A stretch of 64,000 bases of DNA, taken from Candidatus Heimdallarchaeota archaeon (GTDB lineage Archaea > Asgardarchaeota > Heimdallarchaeia > JABLTI01). Location: NCBI GenBank assembly GCA_019058275.1, contig JAHLVW010000074.1:34780-98779 (forward strand), read 5' to 3'. The notes beneath the pieces were generated by a model. It was not told the origin of the DNA and searched no databases. It saw nothing but the letters and a program-made list of their open reading frames with translations. The translations under genes were made by a program, and so were the position numbers. The first letter of the stretch is position 1. Every line of letters begins with the position of its first letter. Positions 1-7,995 of the stretch are shown here, piece by piece.

Positions 1-298
1 ATTGAGTAGAAAATAAATCTTGATATGATTCGCATAAGTCATTTGTTGTAAAGTAAGAACCCATTCCATAAGCAGTAGAAATAAGTAATTTTACACGATC
101 ATAAACAGATAAATCCAATGCATCTTCTATTGGAATATCTGGTGAACCTTCTAAATCACTTGTTCTTTTTCCTAAAATATTATTGGCAGAAACAATTAAA
201 GTTTTAAGGCTTTTTTCATTTAATGTGCCTTCAAATGTTATTGTGATTTTGTTTTCTTGATCGTCACTCATTTCAACTTTAACTTTTCTCTTACTCAA
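1..298 (-). CDS. Hypothetical protein, N-terminal part (runs off the left edge)
   Basis: An open frame on the minus strand begins with TTG at 298-296 and stays open to the window edge, giving about 99 residues. A GGAG Shine-Dalgarno sequence lies about 8 bases upstream of the TTG; an ATG at 271 is the alternative start. The N-terminus is basic (SKRKVKVEM), followed by a predicted beta-rich stretch (KITITFEGTL) and then a helical segment (DRVKLLISTAYGMGSYFTTNDLCESY) written here only as its pattern: it could be the start of a winged-helix unit, but I do not recognise the family. It is transcribed away from the candidate origin at 299-1256. Coding is likely because the frame is long, uninterrupted and has a good ribosome site; function unknown. 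Confidence 0.6.
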   Translation of the reverse strand, partial: MSKRKVKVEMSDDQENKITITFEGTLNEKSLKTLIVSANNILGKRTSDLEGSPDIPIEDALDLSVYDRVKLLISTAYGMGSYFTTNDLCESYQDLFSTQ

Positions 299-412
299 TA
301 GCTATATCTCCAATAGATATAAGGGTAAGTTTACTTATAATTAGTTCTAATATATAGATATTACGAAGATATTTTTGTATAATTATTACCTGTTATTGTA
401 TTTTATCTTAGA

Positions 413-434
413 CCCGTTAATTTCTATTGGAAAA
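413..434 (-). promoter_or_regulatory. ORB-like element 1 (candidate Orc1/Cdc6 site)
   Basis: On the plus strand CCCG is followed by TTAA and then TTTCTATTGGAAA. The same 22-base layout is repeated at 737-758 with 19 of 22 positions identical. Read on the minus strand it is a TCCA/GAAA imperfect dyad followed four bases later by a CGGG run, the arrangement of archaeal origin recognition boxes. Confidence 0.5.
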
Positions 435-570
435 AAATGCTTTATTATTTTTAAAAATGTTTATTTAAATAGACAAAAGATTAATATATTAAAAAGAATC
501 TTAGGTACCAAACTGAAATTTGTTAGTATAATAATTATTAAAGAAATTATTACTATAGAAAAAAAATCTC

Positions 571-592
571 TTCTCCATTAGAAGAGAAGGGG
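571..592 (+). promoter_or_regulatory. ORB-like element 2, opposite orientation
   Basis: On the plus strand TTCTCCATTAGAAGAGAA leads into GGGG, with the same spacing between TCCA, GAA and the G-run as the elements at 413-434 and 737-758 (16 of 22 positions match the latter). It also overlaps a perfect 8-bp hairpin (567-574 with 580-587), so a hairpin role is an alternative reading. Confidence 0.4.
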
Positions 593-736
593 AGATTAAG
601 AAATAGGTTCATTTTTATGTAAATAGTTCTATAAATTGTGAATATCTTTACTTTATAGATCATTTTATTTGAATTATAGTGTTAATTACTCAATCTCTCA
701 ATGAAAATACTATTCATATCTTTAACGTTTTTAAAA

Positions 737-758
737 CCCCTTAATTTCCACTGGAAAA
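737..758 (-). promoter_or_regulatory. ORB-like element 3 (best match)
   Basis: The plus strand carries CCCC, TTAA and then the perfect 13-base palindrome TTTCCACTGGAAA (745-757). On the minus strand this is a TTCCAGTGGAAA dyad followed by a GGGG run, which closely matches the known archaeal mini-ORB core plus G-string (established for Pyrococcus and Sulfolobus origins). It is the strongest of three such elements spaced about 160 bases apart. Confidence 0.6.
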
Positions 759-851
759 CACATAGCAGATTGGATATTAGTTGTTTTGTTCACATATTCA
801 CAGAAAAGTTGTGAATTCACGCGAAATAAGGAGAAAATTGTTATTTTGTGA

Positions 852-876
852 AAAGAAGGAAGGAGAATCCTTCTTT
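852..876. repeat. Perfect 9-bp inverted repeat
   Basis: AAAGAAGGA (852-860) pairs with TCCTTCTTT (868-876) around a 7-base loop. It lies inside the gene-free candidate origin region. No neighbouring gene ends here, so a terminator role is not obvious. Confidence 0.4.
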
Positions 877-1101
877 TTCATTAAAAATAAATTAGATTTT
901 AGTTATTTACCTGTATCTTTAAGCTATTTACCCAAAGAATAATTTTTTTATAAAAGAAAATTGTTAATTTCTTAGGTAATTATCCATATATAAGAGACAT
1001 TTTTATTTGTTTATTCAATAAAATAAGCTATTTTTTTTGAGTTTTTGCTTTCTTTTTATTCATATTTCACAATTTCACTTGTAAATATTGTGTTCTTTGT
1101 G

Positions 1102-1136
1102 TATACTGTATATACTGTGTTCATGTATTTACTGTA
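1102..1136. repeat. Tandem TATACTGT repeats upstream of the GTPase gene
   Basis: TATACTGTA (1102-1110) is followed directly by TATACTGTG (1111-1119), and a third copy, TTTACTGTA, sits at 1128-1136. The copies lie 120 to 155 bases before the GTPase start at 1257. They could be operator sites or part of the candidate origin; nothing in the sequence decides between these. Confidence 0.4.
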
Positions 1137-1256
1137 AATCTGTGAATATATACACAGTTTTCTATTAAATCTTATGTGGGAAATATGTAGATAATAACAC
1201 TTCTTATGTTCTAAATTTGAAATAAATGAATTAGACTTAGTAATGGAGGACTACTT

Positions 1257-1871
1257 ATGTCTTTAAGTTGGATACAGAAGATCCTTACCAGGAAGAAAAA
1301 GAAAGATGTTAGACTTGCTTTTTATGGTGAGGTAAATGCAGGAAAAACAACATTGGCAAATAAAATTGCTAATGATCTTGGCTACGCTGATCTTGGTCCG
1401 GTTTCTGAAATTCCACATGAAACTCGAAAAGTCTTAAAGTTGGAAAATGCTCAACTTGAAAAAGATGGTGTTGAGGTAAATTTTACTTTATTGGATATGC
1501 CAGGCATTGCATCAACAGTTGACTATCGAAATTTCGTTAAATTTGGATTAACAGAATCTGAAGCAATTCAAAGAGCTAAAGAGGCTACTAAAGGTATTTT
1601 AGAAGCAATAAAAATGATAGATCAAGTTGATATTGCTTTAGTAATTTTAGATTCCACTAAAGTACCTTTTGAACAAGTTAATTTAACGATACTCGGAAAT
1701 TTGCAATTACAAAACATACCGCTTATAATTGTAGCAAATAAAATTGATTTACCTGATTCACGACCTGAATTGGTTCGACAAACTTTTTCAGGACAGACAA
1801 CTGTTGCTGTTTCAGCAAAAACTGGTGATAATGTCGACGAATTATATGATGCTATTATCAGGAGTTCATGA
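1257..1871 (+). CDS. Era-like small GTP-binding protein
   Basis: A 204-residue TRAFAC-class GTPase. G1 is GEVNAGKTT (about residues 24-32), G3 is DMPG, G4 is NKID and G5 is SAKT, so nucleotide and Mg binding look intact. It is a single G domain with a short basic N-terminus and no membrane segment. In many archaea an Era-like GTPase is encoded next to a DUF2073 protein, and the next gene here is that partner, two bases downstream. The pair is therefore probably one operon. The cellular role of this archaeal pair is not established; ribosome- or translation-linked functions are known for bacterial Era but should not be transferred. A GGAGG ribosome site precedes the ATG. Confidence 0.85.
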   Translation: MSLSWIQKILTRKKKKDVRLAFYGEVNAGKTTLANKIANDLGYADLGPVSEIPHETRKVLKLENAQLEKDGVEVNFTLLDMPGIASTVDYRNFVKFGLTESEAIQRAKEATKGILEAIKMIDQVDIALVILDSTKVPFEQVNLTILGNLQLQNIPLIIVANKIDLPDSRPELVRQTFSGQTTVAVSAKTGDNVDELYDAIIRSS

Positions 1872-1872
1872 G

Positions 1873-2244
1873 GTGCAAAAAATGAAGTATTATATTGATT
1901 ATATTACCAAAACTGCTACAGATAAATTAACCACTTTTGAGAAAATCAAGATGATTATTCGTCTTGTAAGACAAAATAGGGTTTTAATTATTGAAAGTGG
2001 ATTATCTCCTGAGGAAGAAGCTGAATTAATTAAACAAACTATGATGGTTATTGATTTCGATGATTTTATTGGAGTAGATTTCTTTAATTGGGATCGCAAT
2101 TGTAAAGAATCAAAACGATTTTTTAAGAAATCACCTCGAGTAAACGAATCTCGTTATACTGTGGTTGCTCCATCAGCACATGTTAAAGTTATCGAAAATA
2201 GTGAAGATTTACTATCAATTAGATTTGAGCCTCCTGCTCAATGA
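1873..2244 (+). CDS. DUF2073 family protein, partner of the GTPase
   Basis: I place the start at GTG 1873, with GGAG at 1861-1864 inside the end of the GTPase gene; ATG 1882 is the alternative. The frame itself is open further upstream, but that part overlaps the GTPase and is unlikely to be translated. The protein (about 123 residues) has the family's typical features: a charged N-terminal helix (TTFEKIKMIIRLV), the ESGLSPEEEAELI block, an FIGVD segment, and a C-terminal VVAPSAHVKVIE stretch. It is conserved across archaea next to an Era-like GTPase, so a joint function is likely, but no reaction is known. Confidence 0.75.
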   Translation: MQKMKYYIDYITKTATDKLTTFEKIKMIIRLVRQNRVLIIESGLSPEEEAELIKQTMMVIDFDDFIGVDFFNWDRNCKESKRFFKKSPRVNESRYTVVAPSAHVKVIENSEDLLSIRFEPPAQ

Positions 2245-2306
2245 TTTAGTAAATTTTCTTTTTTTCTTTCTAAATAGTAATATATTCCTTTTGTAGCTGT
2301 ATTCCT

Positions 2307-2825
2307 ATGAATAAATCTTTGTTACCTAAAGTTATCCTTATTTCAGGTACACCTGGTGTAGGGAAAACTACTATTAGTGATTTACTTCGTAAACAAGGAT
2401 ATCAAGTATTAAGTTTAAATGAGTTTATATTAGCAAATGGTTTGTTTTTTGGATTAGATTTATCTCGAGATAGTGTAATTGTTGATGAAGAAATTTTACA
2501 ATCAAAATTACTTGAAGAAATTAAGTGTTTTAGTGATTTACTTTTCATTGAGGGCCATAATGCTGAACTTGTACCTTCTAATAGTATTGATAGTGCTTTT
2601 GTTCTACGATGCAACTCAGGTATTTTAAGAGAACGATTGGAATCCTCTCGAGATTACTCAAAAAATAAGATTGAGGAGAATATCAATGCTGAAATTATGG
2701 ATGAATGCCTCTTAGCAATAAAATATCATCATTCATCAACCAAGGTTTTTGAAATTGACACGACTACTTTAACTCCTCATGCTATTGTTAATAAAATCCT
2801 TAATTATATAACAGAAAAAATTTAA
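2307..2825 (+). CDS. AK6/Fap7-type adenylate kinase family protein
   Basis: A 172-residue P-loop nucleotide kinase. Walker A is GTPGVGKTT (residues 14-22). The EGHNAELV segment takes the place of the DGH motif that follows the core sheet in AK6 enzymes, and RERLESSRDYSKNKIEEN resembles the lid region. Length and order fit archaeal AK6-type adenylate kinases, homologous to eukaryotic Fap7, which releases late 20S pre-rRNA and is coupled to ribosome assembly. It would interconvert AMP, ADP and ATP. It follows the GTPase pair on the same strand but 60 bases away, so transcription could be separate. No strong ribosome site precedes the ATG. Confidence 0.75.
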   Translation: MNKSLLPKVILISGTPGVGKTTISDLLRKQGYQVLSLNEFILANGLFFGLDLSRDSVIVDEEILQSKLLEEIKCFSDLLFIEGHNAELVPSNSIDSAFVLRCNSGILRERLESSRDYSKNKIEENINAEIMDECLLAIKYHHSSTKVFEIDTTTLTPHAIVNKILNYITEKI

Positions 2826-2892
2826 AATTGTCCTAAGCGTATATTGATATATTTTAATGTTTATATTTTATTATTAGTCAGAAGGTGGTTTT

Positions 2893-4818
2893 TTGTCACA
2901 AAAGAAAAGAATACCCCAATCTTCATCACCAGATAAGAAAGCTGGTAATAAATCACCTGTGAAAAAAAGAAAAATTTTCACAAAAGCCAATTTTACAAAG
3001 ATATTTCTGCCATCACTATTATTAATTGCCATTATTTTAACACCAGTACTTTTTGAGGTATTTAGTACCCGACATCAAAAAATTGATGATGTAATTGAAA
3101 ACAGATATGGCGATGACTTTAATCCTGATGATGATCGAACACCATTTATCGATATTTTTATTGATGCTGATTTAAATGATTCAGACGGTATTTTAGATGA
3201 CTTTACAAATGGTATTGATGATCCTAATAGAATCTTATTCAAGATATCTCCTACAAATGAGTATCTTTATTGGCGATTAGAAACCTATGATACTTACACC
3301 ATGGATAATTGGGATAAAAACATCACTGTTACTGAAATATCGGGTTATTCCAGCCTTCCCAGCTTTGCTGATGGTGAATTAGAAATTAGTGCAGAACTTT
3401 TATATTCTGATGGATCCTTAGTTGGTTACTTTCCTGCTCCTTATCATTATCAATACGGTGAAAGTTTTTCAAATGATATTTCATTTGATCCTATTAATGA
3501 TTGGACAACTACTAACTTATACGAAGACATGTACAATTGTAAATTAATAGAAGCACAGTTTGATAGTGATATCGGAAATACTACAGTGGACTATAATGTT
3601 TCTTATACTCTTCAAGATAATGAGTATATTAAGAACAATAGTCAAGGTTTCAGTACATTAAATTCCATTGTTTCTTCTAATCAAGTATTAGAAGATAGAT
3701 ACCTTCAAATTCCTCAGGATTATTCACTTTATGCGCCCTATACAACACAAATCGCTAACTCTTTGCTAGATACTTCCAATACAATTTACGAACAAGTTTT
3801 TCGTAATATGATTTGGCTCTCGAGTAATTGCAGTTATGACATTGAAATGCTATTTGGGAATTCTGATGATGCACCTGCAGAAGATGAAGATTATGTTGAA
3901 TGGTTTTTAAATAGACGATCAGGAACTGCTGCTCATTTTGCTGCAGCACTAGCAATGATAAGTAGAATTCAAGATATCCCATCACGAATGGTTGTTGGAT
4001 TCTCTTCAGGTGATCTTATAGGTTCTGAATTTGTTGTACGTGCACAACATATTCACTCTTGGGTAGAGGTATTTATTCCCTTATCTGGTACTATGGGTTA
4101 CTGGGTAGCTTTTGACCCTTCACCTCTGATACCCAGTATTAGAGATCAATACGGAGAAAATACTATTGGTTTTCAACCAGTATTTTATTGTACAAATGAA
4201 TTCTTTATTTCACCATTACATATGATTCCCCAACCTTCTTATCCTTATTTTGTTCCCAATCCCTTATCTGATGCTTGGTATAATGATCCATACGATCCCT
4301 CAAATTGGTATGGTCCTTATGTTAACCGATCAGATTCATTTGATATTTTTGCTTTTTTAGCTAATGGCAAAGATGAGGATTTCTTCCAATATTTATTAAC
4401 AGGTGATCCAGGTGGTTTGGAATTCGTTGAAGATGAACAAATCACATTTATTGATACTACTACTGATACAATTATGGGATCTGCTATAACTAATGCAGAT
4501 GGAAGAGCACAACTAAGTTATAACTATTCAATTTCAGACCCAAGTGGATTACATCTCATTAGTGCTGAGTGGTTAGGTATTCAGGTTCCTACTTATGATC
4601 TTCGTTACTTCCCTGTAAGTTTAATTGAAACAGGTGTAATTGTTACAGGTAGCGTGAATATTAGTTCATATCTTCCACAAGAGATGTATGAAGCAATGCA
4701 AATTCTGACTGTTCCTCAGTTAAATAACTCTTATCAATATGATTTGATTACAAATAATATTAACTTCCTAACTAGTGATTTTCTAATTTGTTCCTATTAT
4801 ACGAAAAAACCTATCTAA
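2893..4818 (+). CDS. Membrane-anchored transglutaminase-like protein without catalytic Cys
   Basis: The start is TTG 2893, preceded by GGTGG. A basic N-terminus (residues 1-33) leads into one membrane helix (about 36-55), and the rest is probably outside the cell. A transglutaminase/protease-like core lies at about 335-415. The region RRSGTAAHFA aligns with the usual G-x-C-x-x-F-A motif but has Ala346 where the nucleophilic Cys should be. The other two triad residues remain: His388 in HSW and Asp408 in FDP. A beta-rich domain follows (about 490-590). The C-terminus ends without a second membrane helix and overlaps the end of cofE by 8 bases, so it may be truncated. Likely a binding or structural surface protein rather than an active enzyme. 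Confidence 0.75.
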   Translation: MSQKKRIPQSSSPDKKAGNKSPVKKRKIFTKANFTKIFLPSLLLIAIILTPVLFEVFSTRHQKIDDVIENRYGDDFNPDDDRTPFIDIFIDADLNDSDGILDDFTNGIDDPNRILFKISPTNEYLYWRLETYDTYTMDNWDKNITVTEISGYSSLPSFADGELEISAELLYSDGSLVGYFPAPYHYQYGESFSNDISFDPINDWTTTNLYEDMYNCKLIEAQFDSDIGNTTVDYNVSYTLQDNEYIKNNSQGFSTLNSIVSSNQVLEDRYLQIPQDYSLYAPYTTQIANSLLDTSNTIYEQVFRNMIWLSSNCSYDIEMLFGNSDDAPAEDEDYVEWFLNRRSGTAAHFAAALAMISRIQDIPSRMVVGFSSGDLIGSEFVVRAQHIHSWVEVFIPLSGTMGYWVAFDPSPLIPSIRDQYGENTIGFQPVFYCTNEFFISPLHMIPQPSYPYFVPNPLSDAWYNDPYDPSNWYGPYVNRSDSFDIFAFLANGKDEDFFQYLLTGDPGGLEFVEDEQITFIDTTTDTIMGSAITNADGRAQLSYNYSISDPSGLHLISAEWLGIQVPTYDLRYFPVSLIETGVIVTGSVNISSYLPQEMYEAMQILTVPQLNNSYQYDLITNNINFLTSDFLICSYYTKKPI

Positions 4819-5560
4819 AGTAATCTCTTTCCTCCGGTCTTATTAATGCTTTTGCTGATATTTCCTTTTGCTTAAATTTCAATCCCCTTATAACTATGAC
4901 TGCATTTCCTTCATCTGATTCCCCCATAACTAATCCTGCAGCAGAACACAATTGATCAGCTAGAGAAATCGACGATGATTTCAATTTGTATCCGAACAAG
5001 TCCGTTTTATTAATATAATTTTTTACTGGATCAATTCCCGAACATCCTATTGCTATATTAATAGCTCCAAGTCGAAATGGTCTATTATGAGTATCAGAAA
5101 TTAATACAGCTATCTTCTTCTTGCACCTATTTTGAATGTACATTCTGATTTCTTTTGCTGATTTATCAGGATTTTCCGGTAATAGAGATATTGTGTTTTC
5201 TCCCGGAACATTTGATCTATCGATGCCGCTATTTGCGCATACAAAACCATGTTTTGTTTCCGTTATTAGAACTCCATTTCGATTTTTGCAAATATTCTTT
5301 GCTTCTCTTAAAATCATCTCTACATATTTTGGGTCTTTCTTACCTTGGTTTGCTATTTCTACTGCAAATTCTGATGGCTCAACCTCATCTAAGTTAATAA
5401 TTTGCCCTTCTGCTCTCGAGATAATGGTTTGAGCTATTATTATAATATCAAAATCTTTGATTTCAGTAGCATTATTTTCAATGCCTTGTAGTATTAGCTC
5501 AGCTAAATTATCATCTTTTTTTATGATTGGAAAATTATTAATGGGGAAAATCTTCAACAT
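4811..5560 (-). CDS. cofE: Coenzyme F420-0:L-glutamate ligase CofE
   Basis: A 249-residue protein covering the whole archaeal CofE family. It would add gamma-linked glutamates to F420-0 using GTP. Typical blocks are visible: IIAQTIISRAEG near the N-terminus, GFVCANSGIDRSN (about residues 106-118), ISDTHNRPFRLGAIN (about 153-167), and DQLCSAAGLVMGESDEG near the C-terminus. The gene converges with and overlaps the transglutaminase-like gene by 8 bases, and lies 73 bases downstream of tfb on the same strand. It implies that the organism makes F420. Other F420 genes are not in this window. Confidence 0.93.
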   Translation of the reverse strand: MLKIFPINNFPIIKKDDNLAELILQGIENNATEIKDFDIIIIAQTIISRAEGQIINLDEVEPSEFAVEIANQGKKDPKYVEMILREAKNICKNRNGVLITETKHGFVCANSGIDRSNVPGENTISLLPENPDKSAKEIRMYIQNRCKKKIAVLISDTHNRPFRLGAINIAIGCSGIDPVKNYINKTDLFGYKLKSSSISLADQLCSAAGLVMGESDEGNAVIVIRGLKFKQKEISAKALIRPEERDYFR

Positions 5561-5633
5561 TTTTTATCAACACAATTCAAAATAAAAAAAATAAGATAGG
5601 ATTCTGATTTAACAGAATCTAGAAATTTATCTC

Positions 5634-6569
5634 TTAGACTGTAATTTCTATACCTAATCTTCTAACTAGTTCTTTGTATCTATTTCGTACAGTGACTTCA
5701 GTTACTGTTGCAGTTTCCGCTATTTCTCTTTGGGTTCTTCTTTCACCTTCAATAATTCCTGCAATGTAAATTGATGCTGCTGCTAATCCTGTAGGATCCT
5801 TTCCTGCTGTAAGACCATTCTCTTTTGCTTGATCTATGATTTCAATCGCTCTCTGTGCTGTATGTCCTGATAACCTAAGTTCTGCACTAAATCGAATAAT
5901 GTAATCATTTGGATTAGCTAATGGAATTCTTATTTGTAATTCCCTTATTATCAACCTATAACATCTTCCAAGTTCTTTTTTGGAAATTCTGCTATTCTTG
6001 GCAATTTCATCTAAAGTTCTAGGAACTCTTCTTATTCGTGCTGCAGCATAAACTGCTGCTGCGATCATTGCTTCTATGCTTCGACCTCGAATTAGATGTC
6101 TTTCAATTGCTTTACGGTAAATAACTGCTGCAGTTTCTTTTACAGTTCTTGGTATACCAATTTGTGAACTTAATCTGTCTAATTCACTCATTGCATAAGC
6201 AAGATTTCTATCCATTGAAGAATGAACTCTAGTTCTAATTTGCCATTTCCTTAATCTATAAATCTGTGCTCTTCTTCTAGGTGACAATTTCTTCCCGTAA
6301 ACATCTCTATCTTCCCATCCGATTTGTGTTGCAAGTCCTTTGTCATGAACGGCAAAAGATGTTGGTGATCCAACTCTACTTCTTTTATTACGTTCTTCTG
6401 AAGTAAAAGCTCTCCATTCAGGTCCTTCATCAATTATATGTTCATCAATGACAGCTCCACAATTAGTACAAATTCGTTCTCCTCTTGTTGAGTCACTAAT
6501 TATATCAGATGATCCACATTCAGAGCAAGCGACTTGTGCTTTATCTTCTTTTAAATCTTCTTTAGACAT
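5634..6569 (-). CDS. tfb: Transcription initiation factor IIB (TFB)
   Basis: 311 residues with canonical layout: N-terminal Zn ribbon (CSEC about 15-18 and CTNC about 34-37), a B-finger/reader region around residues 50-95 (GPEWRAFTSEE, then a conserved RSRVGSPTS), and two cyclin folds (about 120-210 and 215-310). The C-terminus carries the recognition helix segment TVTEVTVRNRYKEL that contacts the BRE element. This looks like the housekeeping TFB, in contrast to the divergent paralog at 19996-21054. It recruits RNA polymerase to TBP-bound promoters. It is followed on the same strand by cofE. Confidence 0.96.
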   Translation of the reverse strand: MSKEDLKEDKAQVACSECGSSDIISDSTRGERICTNCGAVIDEHIIDEGPEWRAFTSEERNKRSRVGSPTSFAVHDKGLATQIGWEDRDVYGKKLSPRRRAQIYRLRKWQIRTRVHSSMDRNLAYAMSELDRLSSQIGIPRTVKETAAVIYRKAIERHLIRGRSIEAMIAAAVYAAARIRRVPRTLDEIAKNSRISKKELGRCYRLIIRELQIRIPLANPNDYIIRFSAELRLSGHTAQRAIEIIDQAKENGLTAGKDPTGLAAASIYIAGIIEGERRTQREIAETATVTEVTVRNRYKELVRRLGIEITV

Positions 6570-6941
6570 TCTCTAACAAACCACTCCAAATTTTGATTGT
6601 TTTCAATTATTTGTTATTTTTTACTTTCTATTAGCGATGATGTTAAATATTAGTATTATCTAAATGAACATAAAGAGCAAGCTGTGAAGAAGACTATGTC
6701 TTCTTGTTGCTAATAAAATGGCCCCACAATGTTTTTTAGTTAGTTTTTAATCGCTTCGGGAAAGATTTTTATATTACTTCTAAAGTTTTTGTTAGAACTT
6801 CATATATAAATGTTTCGAAAAAATATTTATCTAAATAATGTTTTTCCTTATAAACTACTTAATTTTAAAATTTTTTGATAGGAATTTTGGGGAAAAAGAT
6901 AAAGTATAGACGCCGTAGCGTCTATTTATATGTTAGATTTT
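6570..6941. other. Gene-free spacer with two hairpins
   Basis: No gene seen in 372 bases. AAGAAGAC (6687-6694) pairs with GTCTTCTT (6698-6705) around a TAT loop, with an outer GCAA/TTGC pairing possible; it could be a structured leader or small RNA upstream of tfb. A second hairpin at 6906-6925 is listed as the terminator of the permease genes. Confidence 0.4.
6906..6925 (-). terminator. Hairpin terminator after the ABC permease genes
   Basis: ATAGACGC (6906-6913) and GCGTCTAT (6918-6925) form a perfect 8-bp stem with a 4-base loop, GC-rich for this region. On the minus strand it follows the permease stop by about 17 bases and is followed by a T-rich stretch. Confidence 0.55.
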
Positions 6942-7979
6942 TTATTTCAGCTTTGGATCTAAAGCGTCTCTTAAAGCATCTCCCATGAGGTTAAACCCAA
7001 GGATTGTAATGAATATCATTGTTGCAGGCCAAGTAGGCATCCACCAATATGTAAGCAAGTTATCACGGTGATAAGCTAAATCATCGCCCCATGAAACTGC
7101 AGTAGCATCACCTAAACCGAAGAAAGCCAACGCTGCAATAAACATCAAAGTATTTGCTATACCTAATGTTGTAATAACAATAACAGGTGATAGTGAATTT
7201 GGTATAACATGTCTAAAGATAATCCTCGAATCTTTTGCTCCTAACGCTCTTTCCGCTTCTATAAATTCCGTATTTTTCAGCGATAAAATCGTACTTCGTA
7301 CAATTAGACTGGTTCCGCCCCAGCCAATAAGTGCGAATATCGTTATTACGATCATATAGATTCCACCTGGAACAGATCCTGCTATATCTCTGAAGATAGC
7401 AACTATAAAGATAAACAAGATAAAACCAGGCATTGCAGAAATAACTTCATTTATCCTTTGTACTATGGTATCAAAAGCTCCACCATAGTAACCTGAAAAT
7501 GCACCAATTATCATTCCCAAAATACTTGTTGTCATTTGCCCAACAAAACCTAAAACGAGTGATAATGTTGAACCAAAGAAAGTTCTAGAAAGAATATCAT
7601 ATCCTCTTGTATCTGTTCCAAAAGGATACTGTGCATTTGGTGGCAGAATTTGATCTCCAGGTATAATGTATCTTGGATGTGCAATTAAACGTAGATACTT
7701 TTCTGTTCCAGGTATCCATAATTCAATATAGTAGTTATTTTGGTCCCATGGATCTGCTGTTGGATTATTCAACCCAAATAATGCATCATATTGCTGGATA
7801 AGAAAGGCGATGATTGCAACAGCAACTAAGAAGGTAACAATATAGAAACCGAACATTCCCATCTGATCTTTACGCATTCGTCTCATAACGAGAGCCCAGA
7901 GATTAGAACCCTCTACTAATTTTATTTCTTCAAGGATTCTTGCTTCTCTATCGATGCTTGTTTCATTTACAGTAGCCAA
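6942..7979 (-). CDS. ABC transporter permease, peptide/nickel type (DppC-like)
   Basis: 345 residues; TTG start at 7979 with GGAG upstream. One N-terminal membrane helix (about 41-62) is followed by an extracytoplasmic loop of about 80 residues (WDQNNYYIELWIPGTEKYL region), then five helices. The EAxxxGA-like cytoplasmic motif that docks the ATPase is visible as EAERALGAKDSRIIFRHVIPN. This is the DppC/OppC-type half of a dipeptide/oligopeptide or nickel importer. It follows the DppB-type gene by 16 bases, so the two are co-transcribed. No substrate-binding protein or ATPase is encoded next to them here, so the substrate cannot be named. Confidence 0.9.
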   Translation of the reverse strand: MATVNETSIDREARILEEIKLVEGSNLWALVMRRMRKDQMGMFGFYIVTFLVAVAIIAFLIQQYDALFGLNNPTADPWDQNNYYIELWIPGTEKYLRLIAHPRYIIPGDQILPPNAQYPFGTDTRGYDILSRTFFGSTLSLVLGFVGQMTTSILGMIIGAFSGYYGGAFDTIVQRINEVISAMPGFILFIFIVAIFRDIAGSVPGGIYMIVITIFALIGWGGTSLIVRSTILSLKNTEFIEAERALGAKDSRIIFRHVIPNSLSPVIVITTLGIANTLMFIAALAFFGLGDATAVSWGDDLAYHRDNLLTYWWMPTWPATMIFITILGFNLMGDALRDALDPKLK

Positions 7980-7995
7980 TTCTTTATCATCTCCT

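Larger units (their letters stand above)
299..1256. other. Gene-free AT-rich region, candidate replication origin
   Basis: About 950 bases lie between divergently transcribed genes. I find no convincing gene: the one ORF of 68 codons (375-581) has low-complexity hydrophobic composition and no ribosome site. The region holds three elements that resemble archaeal origin recognition boxes (413-434 minus, 571-592 plus, 737-758 minus), long A/T runs that could unwind, a 9-bp hairpin (852-876) and a tandem TACTGTA-type repeat (1102-1136). Archaeal Orc1/Cdc6 binds ORBs, which carry a short dyad next to a G-run; an orc1/cdc6 gene is present at 28355-29554, about 28 kb away. Assignment as an origin is inference. 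Confidence 0.5.

Noticed and set aside
375..581. 68-codon plus-strand ORF in the candidate origin
   Set aside because: Ile/Tyr/Leu/Lys-rich low-complexity sequence, no ribosome site, and it runs through two ORB-like elements.
413..758. Degenerate CRISPR repeats
   Set aside because: The similar 22-base elements are about 160 bases apart, occur in both orientations and carry an ORB-like dyad; no regular spacer pattern and no cas genes.
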